A stretch of 15,146 nt of DNA from Methanocorpusculum sp. MCE (GCA_003315675.1 NIZU01000021.1:1-15146); one strand, 5' to 3'. Counted from the first letter of the stretch, positions 1 through 5,536 are shown. Program-made: numbers and translations. The notes: a model not told the origin generated them from the letters alone.

Positions 1-116
1 TGGAGTTCGAGGTCGCGGACCCGTTCCATGAGGTCGGCATAGTCGCGTTCGAGTTCTTCGAGGCGTTTTTCCATGTTTTCCTGGGATGTCATGTATAGGA
101 GATTGGCTACATCCAT
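1..116 (-). CDS. N-terminus of a coiled-coil protein (partial, runs off the left edge)
   Basis: The first 38 codons of a minus-strand gene are open to the window edge. The ATG at 116 is preceded by a strong archaeal ribosome binding site (GGTGA within the minus-strand reading of 117-130), which fixes the start. The visible protein begins MDVANLLYMTSQENMEKRL and then becomes heptad-like and charged (LEELERDYADLMERV), so an N-terminal coiled coil is likely. Such a start is seen in several archaeal families, including proteasome-activating AAA ATPases, but 38 residues are not enough to name it. The IS element starts about 17 nt upstream of this gene and has probably removed it from its original promoter or operon partner, the winged-helix gene on the same strand. 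Confidence 0.6.
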   Translation of the reverse strand, partial: MDVANLLYMTSQENMEKRLEELERDYADLMERVRDLEL

Positions 117-179
117 ACCCCCTCACCCCCCCCAAAAAAAGAAGAATACCCATTATTCCTTGACGTTTTTTTTTTAAAT

Positions 180-1121
180 TTACACTCTGTTTTGAATCGT
201 TTTCACCTGATAGATATTATAACAAAATGCAGCCAGCATATTTTTCACTCGTACTCTTTGCAGCGTTGTTACCTTTACCAACCCTGCATGAAAAACATTT
301 TTGATCACTACATAGGGTCTCTCGCCCTTTGATCTCTTCCTACTTATTCGCAGATTTCTCAGTTTATCTCGTATGCCAATGGGATGCCCTCTCGCTCCCC
401 TTTTCATTGTGGCACTATATCCCTTGCATTTTGCTCCCTGATATCCCCGATCCCGATAGACCACTTCTCCTTTTTCTGAGAGGTCCACCTGACTATCATG
501 AACATTTGCCGTGGTGGTTTCAATGCGTCGAATAAGATCGTGCGTCGTATCCATGATGGTATGAAGTTTATATCCATAGTGTATTTTGCCGTTCTTGGAC
601 ATGATTTTTCCATCTTTATCCCGTCGTGTTTTTGCCTGATCTCCTCGCGGCGTGTCTTTCTTACAATGACCGGGTTCAGCATACACAAACGTTGCATCCT
701 GAATCATACCTTGTTCAATTTTCAGACCTTTCAGGTCAAGTTGTCTCTGAAACTCCTGCCAGACCAATGTATCAACGCCTGATTCGGACATGCGCTCCCG
801 AAATAACCAGATCGTTGAATTGTCGGGTATTTTGTCAGGACACCCAAGGAAATGCCAAAAAGAAAGACGATCATAAATTTCACGTTCAACGGCGAGATCA
901 GACAGATTATACCAGACTTCCAGAAGCTGAATCTTGAACATAAGTATGACATCGACATTGGGATGACCGCCCTTGCCGGATTTATTTGCATACATGGATT
1001 CAAGAAGAGGGCGAAACACATCCCAATCAAGTGTTTTACCAACGTCGGAGAGACGGTCGCCAAGTTTTTCATAACGTTCGTGATATGCCTGGTTGAGACC
1101 AAAGCTGCTGAAAGTCCCCAT
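180..1121 (-). CDS. IS5-family DDE transposase
   Basis: The protein has 313 residues, a normal length for an IS5-group transposase, and no internal stop or frameshift. It catalyses cut-and-paste movement of the IS. An N-terminal helical domain (about residues 50-115, including GHPNVDVILMFKIQLLEVWY) matches the transposase N-terminal region of this family. It is followed by an RNase-H-like DDE domain. The candidate catalytic acids are D142 in IQDATFV, D224 in VYRDRGYQG and E267 in RSKGERPYVVIKN; the last motif is the family's C1 signature (E followed by R and a downstream K). Lysine- and arginine-rich stretches at 154-183 and 232-268 suit DNA binding. The ATG at 1121 is preceded on its strand by a perfect 14-bp palindrome that may regulate it. 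Family assignment is from motifs only. Confidence 0.92.
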   Translation of the reverse strand: MGTFSSFGLNQAYHERYEKLGDRLSDVGKTLDWDVFRPLLESMYANKSGKGGHPNVDVILMFKIQLLEVWYNLSDLAVEREIYDRLSFWHFLGCPDKIPDNSTIWLFRERMSESGVDTLVWQEFQRQLDLKGLKIEQGMIQDATFVYAEPGHCKKDTPRGDQAKTRRDKDGKIMSKNGKIHYGYKLHTIMDTTHDLIRRIETTTANVHDSQVDLSEKGEVVYRDRGYQGAKCKGYSATMKRGARGHPIGIRDKLRNLRISRKRSKGERPYVVIKNVFHAGLVKVTTLQRVRVKNMLAAFCYNIYQVKTIQNRV

Positions 1122-1143
1122 ACATACTACTCAACGTACGAAA

Positions 1144-1157
1144 AGAAAGTACTTTCT
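1144..1157. promoter_or_regulatory. 14-bp perfect palindrome upstream of the transposase gene
   Basis: AGAAAGTACTTTCT is a perfect palindrome located 23 nt upstream of the transposase ATG (minus strand) and inside the IS right end. It could bind transposase or a regulator; function is inferred from position only. Confidence 0.35.
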
Positions 1158-1208
1158 GTCAAAAAAAAGGTTGTTAGAAATTCTCATTTTTCCTTTTTTT
1201 TAACGCAG

Positions 1209-1288
1209 TCAGGGGTGATGGGTTTCGCGGTAAAGTTCCGAGACGGCGTTCAGCGTTTTGAATCCCTTATCCGTTATCACATAATCCC
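1209..1288 (-). pseudogene. Out-of-frame wing and C-terminus of the winged-helix regulator
   Basis: In the frame -1 relative to the regulator gene, this segment reads DYVITDKGFKTLNAVSEL and then YRETHHP before a TGA at 1209-1211. This is the expected wing strand and final helix of an ArsR-like domain. Adding one G to the run at 1286-1290 joins it in frame with the upstream HERG. The continuity of a normal wing sequence across the junction is the evidence that this is a displaced gene end and not chance. Confidence 0.8.
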
Positions 1289-1963
1289 CCGCTCATGACG
1301 CTGAAGGATCATCCCTGTGTAGGTGAGTTTTTTGATATGATACAGAAGATTGCCGCCGCGTAATCCGGTCATGCTCGAGAGATCGGAAAAGGTCAGGGTC
1401 TGGGCCGCAAGCGATTTTAAAATCTGGAAACGCAGGACGTTTGCTACCGGTTCGAGCAGATCTTTTACTGCGGTTTCTTCCGGGATATCCGTGATGATGT
1501 CGTCAGTGCTGCTGTTTTCTGCATAAATGCCGAGAGACTGCATGAGATCGACCTGCTTTTCAAAAAGCCGGTAGACCTGCGAAAAACAGGTGTCGCACCG
1601 GTCGAACGGGCCCGCTTCCCGCATGTTTTTCAGCAGGTCCCGATAGGACTGGATGATCTCTTCGGAGACCTGACCGTCTTTGATATGCTTAGATGTGTTC
1701 TGCAGAAAATCCAGAAACACCCCGTAACATTTGTCCCGCATCCCGCAGTCGGTAACCATATTTGCCGAAAGTTCCGATTTTGCCGTTTCCACCTGGTCGT
1801 TCGCGAAGAGCCCGGCATAATTCTGTTTGAGATCCGTAAGAGCGGTTTGCACATGCTGCTGATTTGCATGTTCGATAAAGCGTTTCAGATCCATACGCAG
1901 ACCGGTGACCTCCTTTTTTAGTTCACGGATCTCCGTCAGTGATGAACTCAGTGTTGTTCCCAT
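1277..1963 (-). CDS. Winged-helix transcriptional regulator, C-terminus cut by a frameshift
   Basis: As read, the gene encodes 228 residues. It has an N-terminal coiled coil (about 5-40), a helical middle with four cysteines in two groups (C73 and C79; C123 and C126 as CxxC), and a C-terminal ArsR-like winged helix from about residue 168 (LEPVANVLRFQILKSL, then recognition helix GGNLLYHIKKL). The middle cysteines may bind metal or form disulfides. I chose the ATG at 1963 because AAGGA lies just upstream; a TTG at 2002 could extend it by 13 residues. The winged helix stops abruptly at HERGIM, in the middle of the wing. The missing wing and last helix are encoded at 1209-1286 in the -1 frame, so the ancestral protein was about 251 residues. 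The break is at a run of five G at 1286-1290. It may be a mutation, a sequencing error or a frameshift site. The regulated target is unknown. Confidence 0.8.
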   Translation of the reverse strand: MGTTLSSSLTEIRELKKEVTGLRMDLKRFIEHANQQHVQTALTDLKQNYAGLFANDQVETAKSELSANMVTDCGMRDKCYGVFLDFLQNTSKHIKDGQVSEEIIQSYRDLLKNMREAGPFDRCDTCFSQVYRLFEKQVDLMQSLGIYAENSSTDDIITDIPEETAVKDLLEPVANVLRFQILKSLAAQTLTFSDLSSMTGLRGGNLLYHIKKLTYTGMILQRHERGIM

Positions 1964-2043
1964 GATCCTTCTTTTCCCGTTACACGTATTGAGGATGCAC
2001 AATCATTAACCCGCAGGGTCATAATTCAGTATCAGCGTGCTTT

Positions 2044-2054
2044 GTATATTTTAA
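2044..2054 (-). promoter_or_regulatory. TATA-like box for the winged-helix gene
   Basis: On the minus strand this reads TTAAAATATAC, about 81-91 nt upstream of the ATG at 1963. It predicts a start of transcription near 2020 and a leader of roughly 55 nt. It lies back to back with the TATA box of the divergent MTH865 gene, so the two promoters share about 35 bp. Confidence 0.4.
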
Positions 2055-2064
2055 TGATGCTCTT

Positions 2065-2078
2065 GTATATATATATAA
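2065..2078 (+). promoter_or_regulatory. TATA box for the MTH865-domain gene
   Basis: The AT-only stretch GTATATATATATAA lies 29-42 nt upstream of the ATG at 2107. It is followed by a GGTGA ribosome binding site at 2096-2100, six bases before the ATG. The leader must be short. Confidence 0.5.
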
Positions 2079-2106
2079 CATCCCCATAGGTATGTGGTGA
2101 AACAAG

Positions 2107-2508
2107 ATGCCAACATGGAGTTATACAGGTAAAGACGTATCACAGACAAAGGCGGAAGAGTCCCTCAGAGCAATCAAAGGAGCATGCTTCGGGTGCGAGA
2201 CCCACAGCACCGACTGCCCGATCGCAAAAGCCGCTGGAGAGGTCGCCGGCATGCCCGGATTTGTCCCCCTCACCATAAAAGAGCAGATTCATGCCCAGAT
2301 CAGCGGGGCACTCGCGGGAGCATCCTTCCCGATCGACACCCCCGCCGCTCTCATCGCCGCGTTTCCAAACGGAGCAGACACGACCTGTCAGGTCGGCGAT
2401 CTGAAGATGACCGCAGGCGAAGCCGGCACCCTTCTCACGGCAGCGGATTTCCCGTTCAAGAGCGCGAAATCGGTAGCCGACGTTATCGTCGAGCGGGCCG
2501 GACTTTAA
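2107..2508 (+). CDS. MTH865-family protein with an added N-terminal cysteine motif
   Basis: The 133-residue protein has two parts. Residues 57-133 (IKEQIHAQISGALAGASFPI through DFPFKSAKSVADVIVERAGL) match the MTH865 family, a small helical archaeal domain of about 75-80 residues whose solution structure resembles EF-hand-type folds and whose function is unknown. Family hallmarks are the GALAGASFPI segment, the PNGADTTC segment and the DFPFKSA segment near the end. Residues 1-56 form an extra domain with C27, C30 and C37 (CxxC, then six residues, then C), a possible metal or redox site together with C94. A good ribosome binding site (GGTGA at 2096-2100) sets the start. The gene stands alone with its own promoter and a terminator-like hairpin. 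Family assignment is fairly sure; function is not known. Confidence 0.85.
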   Translation: MPTWSYTGKDVSQTKAEESLRAIKGACFGCETHSTDCPIAKAAGEVAGMPGFVPLTIKEQIHAQISGALAGASFPIDTPAALIAAFPNGADTTCQVGDLKMTAGEAGTLLTAADFPFKSAKSVADVIVERAGL

Positions 2509-2539
2509 GTGCGGGAATTCCTTCGAAAGGATCCCGGCA

Positions 2540-2572
2540 GGGTGCGAAACCCGAACATTTTTTTTCTTTTTT
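2540..2572 (+). terminator. Terminator after the MTH865 gene
   Basis: A short hairpin (GGGT stem at 2540-2543, loop GCGAA, ACCC at 2549-2552) is followed by T8 at 2558-2565 and T6 at 2567-2572. A second imperfect hairpin (CCTT-CGA-AAGG, flanked by GGGA and TCCC) lies just before it at about 2513-2535. The hairpin plus poly-T layout 30-65 bp after the stop fits transcription termination. Confidence 0.55.
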
Positions 2573-2576
2573 CTCA

Positions 2577-2859
2577 GGTCATTCGATACGGTGATCAAAA
2601 TAGGATCTCAGAAAGAATTCGCGAGCCTCATGCTTTGTAGAATTACTTTCCATTATGCAATTCCGTTTCTGATTTCGGGGCGCAGGTTGGACGTGAAGTG
2701 GCCAACCTCAAATGATCAAATCTATGAGTTGCGTGGGTGCGGGAGGGGACTGGCGAGGGGAGCGAAAGTGACGTGAACCATGAGCAAACCGGAGGTTTGC
2801 GATCCGGCGCGGAGCCCGACGCGGTGGAAATATCATCTGTTCATGACTCCTCCGGCAGA
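2577..2859. other. Gene-free GC-rich spacer with hairpins
   Basis: No ORF here looks like a protein: the reading frames have no ribosome binding sites and a composition typical of structured GC-rich DNA. The spacer contains an inverted repeat AGGTTGG/CCAACCT (2684-2690 and 2702-2708), a purine-rich tract at about 2735-2765, a perfect trinucleotide-loop hairpin (2784-2800) and a GC-rich stretch to about 2826. It could be a repeat element or a structured RNA. I cannot tell which without comparing genomes. Confidence 0.5.
2784..2800. repeat. 17-nt hairpin GCAAACC-GGA-GGTTTGC
   Basis: A perfect 7-bp stem with a 3-nt loop. Its design (GCAA at the outside, TTGC at the end, three-base purine loop) is the same as the two hairpins inside the insertion in the Sel1 gene at 3209-3225 and 3228-3244. 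This suggests one family of palindromic repeats. Confidence 0.6.
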
Positions 2860-2869
2860 AACTATAATC
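2860..2869 (+). promoter_or_regulatory. TATA-like box for the Sel1-repeat gene
   Basis: AACTATAATC lies about 40-49 nt before the ATG at 2909. With a start of transcription near 2888 it leaves a leader of about 20 nt that contains AAGGA at 2895-2899, well spaced from the ATG. Confidence 0.4.
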
Positions 2870-2908
2870 TCACACTCAGAACCTCTAATCTGATAAGGAA
2901 CAAACGGC

Positions 2909-3280
2909 ATGTTTCAAAAAATACGACGCTTCTTCGCCGACACTCCTCACCCGGCAGAAACCTGCCAGCCGCAAAAAGATACCCCTGAGCAGATCATCGA
3001 ACGGCTGGAGAGAGAAGTAGCTGAAGGAAACGTAGACTCAATGTTTCAGCTCGGTTCGATCTATTTCTCCGGCGAAGGTGTGCAAAGAGATCCGTCCTGC
3101 GCAAAAGAATGGTTTGAAAAAGCAGCTGCAGAGGGAAATACCGCGGCCATGCGAAATCTTGCCGTGATGTATACCACAGGCGACGGGGTGGAAAAGGATC
3201 CCGCAGTCGCAAATCAAAGATTTGCTCGCAAGGCAAAGCCTTGCTCGGCTAAGGGACCTAAATGTCCCCGCCTCCGCTAA
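2909..3280 (+). CDS. Small Sel1-repeat protein, interrupted in its second repeat
   Basis: The reading frame gives 123 residues, but only the first 101 are native. Residues about 40-75 form one Sel1-like repeat (GNVDSMFQLGSIYFSGEGVQ, then DPSCAKEWFEKAAAE). A second starts at 76 (GNTAAMRNLAVMYTTGDGVE, then KDPAVA). Sel1 repeats are 36-residue helical hairpins of the TPR/SLR type that mediate protein-protein contacts. After A101 the frame enters a hairpin-rich insertion and ends in unrelated residues at the stop 3278-3280. The displaced true end (RAKEWLKKAEEIEIMLKAMG, then a short tail) is found at 3306-3389. AAGGA at 2895-2899 supports the ATG at 2909. The partner is unknown, and the gene is probably inactive or makes a shortened product. 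Confidence 0.8.
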   Translation: MFQKIRRFFADTPHPAETCQPQKDTPEQIIERLEREVAEGNVDSMFQLGSIYFSGEGVQRDPSCAKEWFEKAAAEGNTAAMRNLAVMYTTGDGVEKDPAVANQRFARKAKPCSAKGPKCPRLR

Positions 3281-3305
3281 GGCCGCCCCTGCAGGTCGGC
3301 CCGCC
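3209..3305. repeat. Roughly 94-bp insertion made of four tandem stem-loops
   Basis: This segment separates the two halves of the Sel1 gene. It holds, in order, GCAAATC-AAA-GATTTGC (3209-3225), GCAAGGC-AAA-GCCTTGC (3228-3244), GGGAC-CTAAAT-GTCCC (3253-3268) and GGCCG/CGGCC (3281-3285 and 3297-3301). Taking 3211-3304 out restores a continuous Sel1 repeat (DPAVARAKEWLKKA) in one frame, which marks the segment as a true insertion of about 94 bp. It encodes no protein and lacks long terminal repeats, so it resembles a small palindromic REP- or MITE-like element. The exact ends are uncertain by a few bases. Confidence 0.7.
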
Positions 3306-3389
3306 AGAGCAAAAGAGTGGCTGAAAAAAGCAGAAGAGATCGAGATCATGCTCAAAGCCATGGGCCTGGTCTGGGGCGTCGCGGAATAA
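3306..3389 (+). pseudogene. Displaced 3' end of the Sel1-repeat gene
   Basis: In the +1 frame relative to the start of the gene, this reads RAKEWLKKAEEIEIMLKAMG and then LVWGVAE before the TAA at 3387-3389. RAKEWLKKA is the normal second helix of a Sel1 repeat, so the 27 codons complete the repeat begun before the insertion. There is no start codon or ribosome binding site of its own. Confidence 0.75.
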
Positions 3390-3404
3390 CCATTCTATTT
3401 CAAA

Positions 3405-3436
3405 ATTATTATATGTAAATATGTGAATATAATAAT
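3405..3436. promoter_or_regulatory. Ars operon promoter inside a perfect 10-bp inverted repeat (candidate ArsR operator)
   Basis: ATTATTATAT (3405-3414) and its exact reverse complement ATATAATAAT (3427-3436) are separated by 12 bases. The left arm contains the likely TATA box, and the right arm ends two bases before the ATG at 3439. ArsR/SmtB repressors bind AT-rich inverted repeats over promoters, and arsR is the second gene of the operon. Binding here would block both TBP and transcription start. With the TATA box 25-30 nt before the ATG and no ribosome binding site, the mRNA is probably leaderless. Confidence 0.6.
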
Positions 3437-3438
3437 AT

Positions 3439-3768
3439 ATGTCATCAATGTGTCTTTACGAAGCAAAAGACCCGGATACGACCCACCCCGAGTACATCAG
3501 AATAACCGAACTTATCGAGAAGCTGAAACCCAAAGGCATCCTGATCGAGCGGGCGAGATATGACACCAACCCAAACGTTGCCCGTCTCATATCCCTGAAC
3601 GGCGAAAAGATCCTGCCGGCCGTCGTTGTCAACAACTTCATCATGATCACCGGCAGGTATCCAACCGATGAAGAGGTCAGACAGATCCTCCACGTTTCCG
3701 ACAGTCTCATCGAACGAAAAACGCATTGCTGCTGCTGCTGCATTCCCGGATACGAATGCGATGAGTGA
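3439..3768 (+). CDS. ArsD-like arsenic metallochaperone with a polycysteine tail
   Basis: The 109-residue protein has the thioredoxin-like ArsD layout, ending in the family signature LPAVVVNNFIMITGRYPTDE (residues 59-78; compare the LP...VDG...TGRYP core of ArsD). ArsD carries As(III) from thiols to an efflux pump and can act as a weak repressor. Canonical ArsD binds As(III) through an N-terminal CCxxxxC motif. Here the N-terminus has only C5, and instead the C-terminus ends with five consecutive cysteines (C97-C101) and C107. The five codons are all TGC (3727-3741). The metal site therefore seems to have moved to the tail. The ATG at 3439 fits a leaderless mRNA; an in-frame ATG at 3448 is an alternative. 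The gene overlaps arsR by 8 nt. ArsD-like assignment is moderately sure. Confidence 0.75.
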   Translation: MSSMCLYEAKDPDTTHPEYIRITELIEKLKPKGILIERARYDTNPNVARLISLNGEKILPAVVVNNFIMITGRYPTDEEVRQILHVSDSLIERKTHCCCCCIPGYECDE

Positions 3769-4105
3769 TCCGGAAACGATCTTCAAGGCCTTGGGCGACG
3801 CGACCAGACTTCGAATCCTTGCACTCCTGCAGGATAACGAGTTATGCGTCTGCGAGATCGAAGCAGCGCTCTCCCTCTCCCAGCCGAACGCCTCCCGCAG
3901 CCTGACGATACTGAAAAACGCCGGCATCACCCAGAGCAGAAAACAGGCACAATGGGCATACTACAAAATCAGCGATGATTTTTCCACCATCTACCCAGAC
4001 CTTTCCCGAGCTCTCGAAAACATCTGTGCCGGGCTGCCGTCGACAAAAACCGACAAAGACGCCTTGATAATATTCAGAGAAACACGACCCTGTGAAAAGA
4101 TTTGA
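3761..4105 (+). CDS. arsR: ArsR-family metalloregulatory repressor
   Basis: The 114-residue winged-helix repressor is of normal length for ArsR. It opens with SDPETIFKALGDATRLRILA, the typical first helices. It continues with ELCVCEIEAAL (residues 28-38), whose C29 and C31 are the alpha-3 CVC arsenite-sensing pair, and the recognition helix SQPNASRSLTILKNAGI (residues 40-56). C89 and C111 may add a third ligand. Binding of As(III) or Sb(III) would release it from DNA; the likely operator is the inverted repeat at 3405-3436. The frame is open further upstream, but the ATG at 3761 gives the standard N-terminus and overlaps the end of the ArsD-like gene, which points to translational coupling. 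Confidence 0.93.
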   Translation: MSDPETIFKALGDATRLRILALLQDNELCVCEIEAALSLSQPNASRSLTILKNAGITQSRKQAQWAYYKISDDFSTIYPDLSRALENICAGLPSTKTDKDALIIFRETRPCEKI

Positions 4106-4110
4106 GTATC

Positions 4111-4281
4111 ATGACCGAAGAAAAAAAGACCTCGATATTTGGAAAGCTGAAAAAAGCCATCACTGCGGAAAACTGCTCATGCTGCTGCAATGTGAAAATC
4201 GTGCCGGAAAAATCCTGCTGTGACGAAAAAAACGGTGAAACCGACTGCTGCAAAGAAAACTGCTGCGGAAAATCTGAATGA
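4111..4281 (+). CDS. 56-residue cysteine-rich small protein in the ars operon
   Basis: This short gene lies between arsR (5-nt gap) and the permease gene (ATGA overlap at 4278-4281). The product starts MTEEKKTSIFGKLKKAI and has ten cysteines in 56 residues (C22, C24-26, C36-37, C46-47, C51-52), including NCSCCCNVKIVPE and three CC pairs. Lysine and glutamate fill most of the rest. The cysteine density is like that of metallothioneins and arsenic chaperones, and the operon context points to As(III) or other soft-metal binding, perhaps handing metal to the ArsP permease. The polycysteine theme is shared with the tail of the ArsD-like protein. No enzyme motif is present. Coding is supported by the tight fit between two genes, the frame use and the purposeful cysteine pattern. 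Function is inferred. Confidence 0.85.
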   Translation: MTEEKKTSIFGKLKKAITAENCSCCCNVKIVPEKSCCDEKNGETDCCKENCCGKSE

Positions 4282-5159
4282 GTTTTACAGAAACGCTCCT
4301 GAGTGCCGGAGAGTATTTCCTGATCATAGCTCTGGAGCTTACGGCGCTTTTCATCGTCGTCTGTCTGATCGTCGGGGCACTCAATGTCTATGTCCCTAAA
4401 GAGAAGATGCAGAGAGTCCTCGGGCATTCCGGCTCGGTCAGGGGAAGCGTGATCGGCGCAGCATTCGGTGCGATCACCCCGTTCTGCTCCTGCTCGACGA
4501 TCCCGGTAACGCTCGGATTTCTGAAATCCGGCGTGGCCTTTTCGAGCGCCATGTCCTTTCTGTTCGCGTCCCCCCTTCTCAACCCGGTCATTCTCGCGAT
4601 GATGCTTGTCATCTTCGGCCCGCAGATCACCGTCGTGTATGCCGTTTTCATGTTCACAGCGGCCGTCCTCATCGGTCTCACTCTTGAGCGGCTCGGCTTC
4701 AAAAAATACGTTAAACCGGTCGCAGTCGAAGGAATGACCGAAGAGACCGGGACGAAACTCCAGAGGATCGTACGGTTTGCCTGGATGACGTTCCGGCAGA
4801 TGATCCCCTCCCTCCTGCTTGGAGCCGCGATCGGCGCATTCATCTACGGATTTCTGCCTGCCGACTGGATCTTAGCCGCCGCAGGACCACAGAATCTGTT
4901 CGCGATCCCCATCGCCGCGATCATCGGGATCCCGCTCTATATCAGAGCGGAGACCATCCTCCCGATCAGCGCCGCTCTCTTGAGCAAAGGGATGGGGGTG
5001 GGGACCGTGGCCGCTCTTCTGATCGGCGGGGCAGGCATGAGTATCCCCGAGATCACGATGCTTTCCGCGATATTTAAGAAACAGCTCGTTCTGGTGTTTG
5101 TTGCAACGATCTTTATTTCGGCTGTGGTGACCGGATTAGTCGTACAGGTTATCGTATGA
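4278..5159 (+). CDS. arsP: ArsP-type permease (YraQ/DUF318 family)
   Basis: This 293-residue integral membrane protein has about eight hydrophobic segments (approximately 13-36, 56-80, 84-108, 112-135, 172-196, 204-222, 226-250, 266-291). The family signature TPFCSCSTIPVTLGFL (residues 67-82) is present with C70 and C72 of the CSCS motif, and a second related half carries IGIPLYIRAETILPISAALL. A hydrophilic loop at about 140-168 separates the halves. Characterised ArsP proteins export trivalent organoarsenicals, and related permeases occur widely in archaeal arsenic clusters. Whether this one exports As(III) or methylated arsenic is open. It overlaps both neighbours by four bases (ATGA), so all are probably co-translated. 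The predicted cytosolic donors are the two cysteine-rich proteins encoded upstream. Confidence 0.9.
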   Translation: MSFTETLLSAGEYFLIIALELTALFIVVCLIVGALNVYVPKEKMQRVLGHSGSVRGSVIGAAFGAITPFCSCSTIPVTLGFLKSGVAFSSAMSFLFASPLLNPVILAMMLVIFGPQITVVYAVFMFTAAVLIGLTLERLGFKKYVKPVAVEGMTEETGTKLQRIVRFAWMTFRQMIPSLLLGAAIGAFIYGFLPADWILAAAGPQNLFAIPIAAIIGIPLYIRAETILPISAALLSKGMGVGTVAALLIGGAGMSIPEITMLSAIFKKQLVLVFVATIFISAVVTGLVVQVIV

Positions 5160-5536
5160 AACGCATAGCCTTTCTCTGCATCAAAAACTCCTGCAGATCC
5201 CAGATCGCAGAAGCGCTCTGCCGGCATCTCGGCGGCGATAGGTTCACCTGTTATTCGGCCGGGAGCGAGCCAGGGGACAACGTCGATCCGACAGCCGTCC
5301 GCCTCATGCAGGAGATCTACGGGAGCGATCTCTCGACACATCGGCCGAAAAAGATCTCCGATCTGCCAAAGATCGACATCATCGTCACGATGGGATGCGG
5401 GATCGCCTGCCCCGTCATTCCCGGAACACAGCGGATCGAATGGCACATCGACGACCCGGTCGGAAAAGATTATGATGCGTATTGGATGACACTAATACAC
5501 ATAGAAGATTATATTAGAACATTACTAAAGGAATGA
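5156..5536 (+). CDS. arsC: Arsenate reductase of the low-molecular-weight phosphatase type
   Basis: The 126-residue cytosolic enzyme reduces As(V) to As(III). The phosphatase P-loop is C8-IKNSC-R14-S15 near the N-terminus, with C8 as nucleophile. The resolving cysteines are probably C81 and C85 in VTMGCGIACP, as in thioredoxin-linked ArsC, where the second and third cysteines form the exported disulfide. The general acid is in the DDP motif (residues 99-101). This favours arsenate reductase over a protein tyrosine phosphatase, as does its place after the permease gene. AGGT at 5146-5149 is a ribosome binding site seven bases before the ATG, which overlaps the permease stop by four bases. Confidence 0.92.
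   Translation: MKRIAFLCIKNSCRSQIAEALCRHLGGDRFTCYSAGSEPGDNVDPTAVRLMQEIYGSDLSTHRPKKISDLPKIDIIVTMGCGIACPVIPGTQRIEWHIDDPVGKDYDAYWMTLIHIEDYIRTLLKE

Larger units (their letters stand above)
131..1201 (-). mobile_element. IS5-family insertion sequence, approximate limits
   Basis: One intact transposase ORF is flanked by AT-rich ends. Read inward, the left end (from about 134) begins AAAAAAAGAAGAA and the right end (complement of about 1201 inward) begins AAAAAAAGGAAAA. This is an imperfect terminal inverted repeat of roughly 13 bases with 11 matches. I could not find a clear target-site duplication, so the outer limits are uncertain by a few bases. The element sits 3' of the winged-helix gene (its ancestral stop is at 1209-1211) and just upstream of the ribosome binding site of the coiled-coil gene. 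The intact ORF suggests recent insertion. Confidence 0.75.

Noticed and set aside
1..116. Calling the left-edge gene a proteasome-activating ATPase
   Set aside because: Only a coiled-coil start is visible; many families begin in this way, so no name is given.
2735..2830. GC-rich stretch as a tRNA or C/D-box RNA
   Set aside because: No cloverleaf, T-loop or C/D box sequences could be found by eye.
2591..2988. Two short plus-strand ORFs in the spacer before the Sel1 gene
   Set aside because: They cross hairpins and GC-rich repeat-like DNA, lack ribosome binding sites and show no protein-like pattern.
3209..3244. Two adjacent hairpins as a possible CRISPR start
   Set aside because: The units are different in sequence, only 19 nt apart and not followed by regular repeat-spacer units.
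3668..3760. 31-codon N-terminal extension of ArsR
   Set aside because: It lies in the ArsD-like gene in another frame and includes a run of alanines that is just the TGC repeat read out of frame; SDPETIF is the normal ArsR start.
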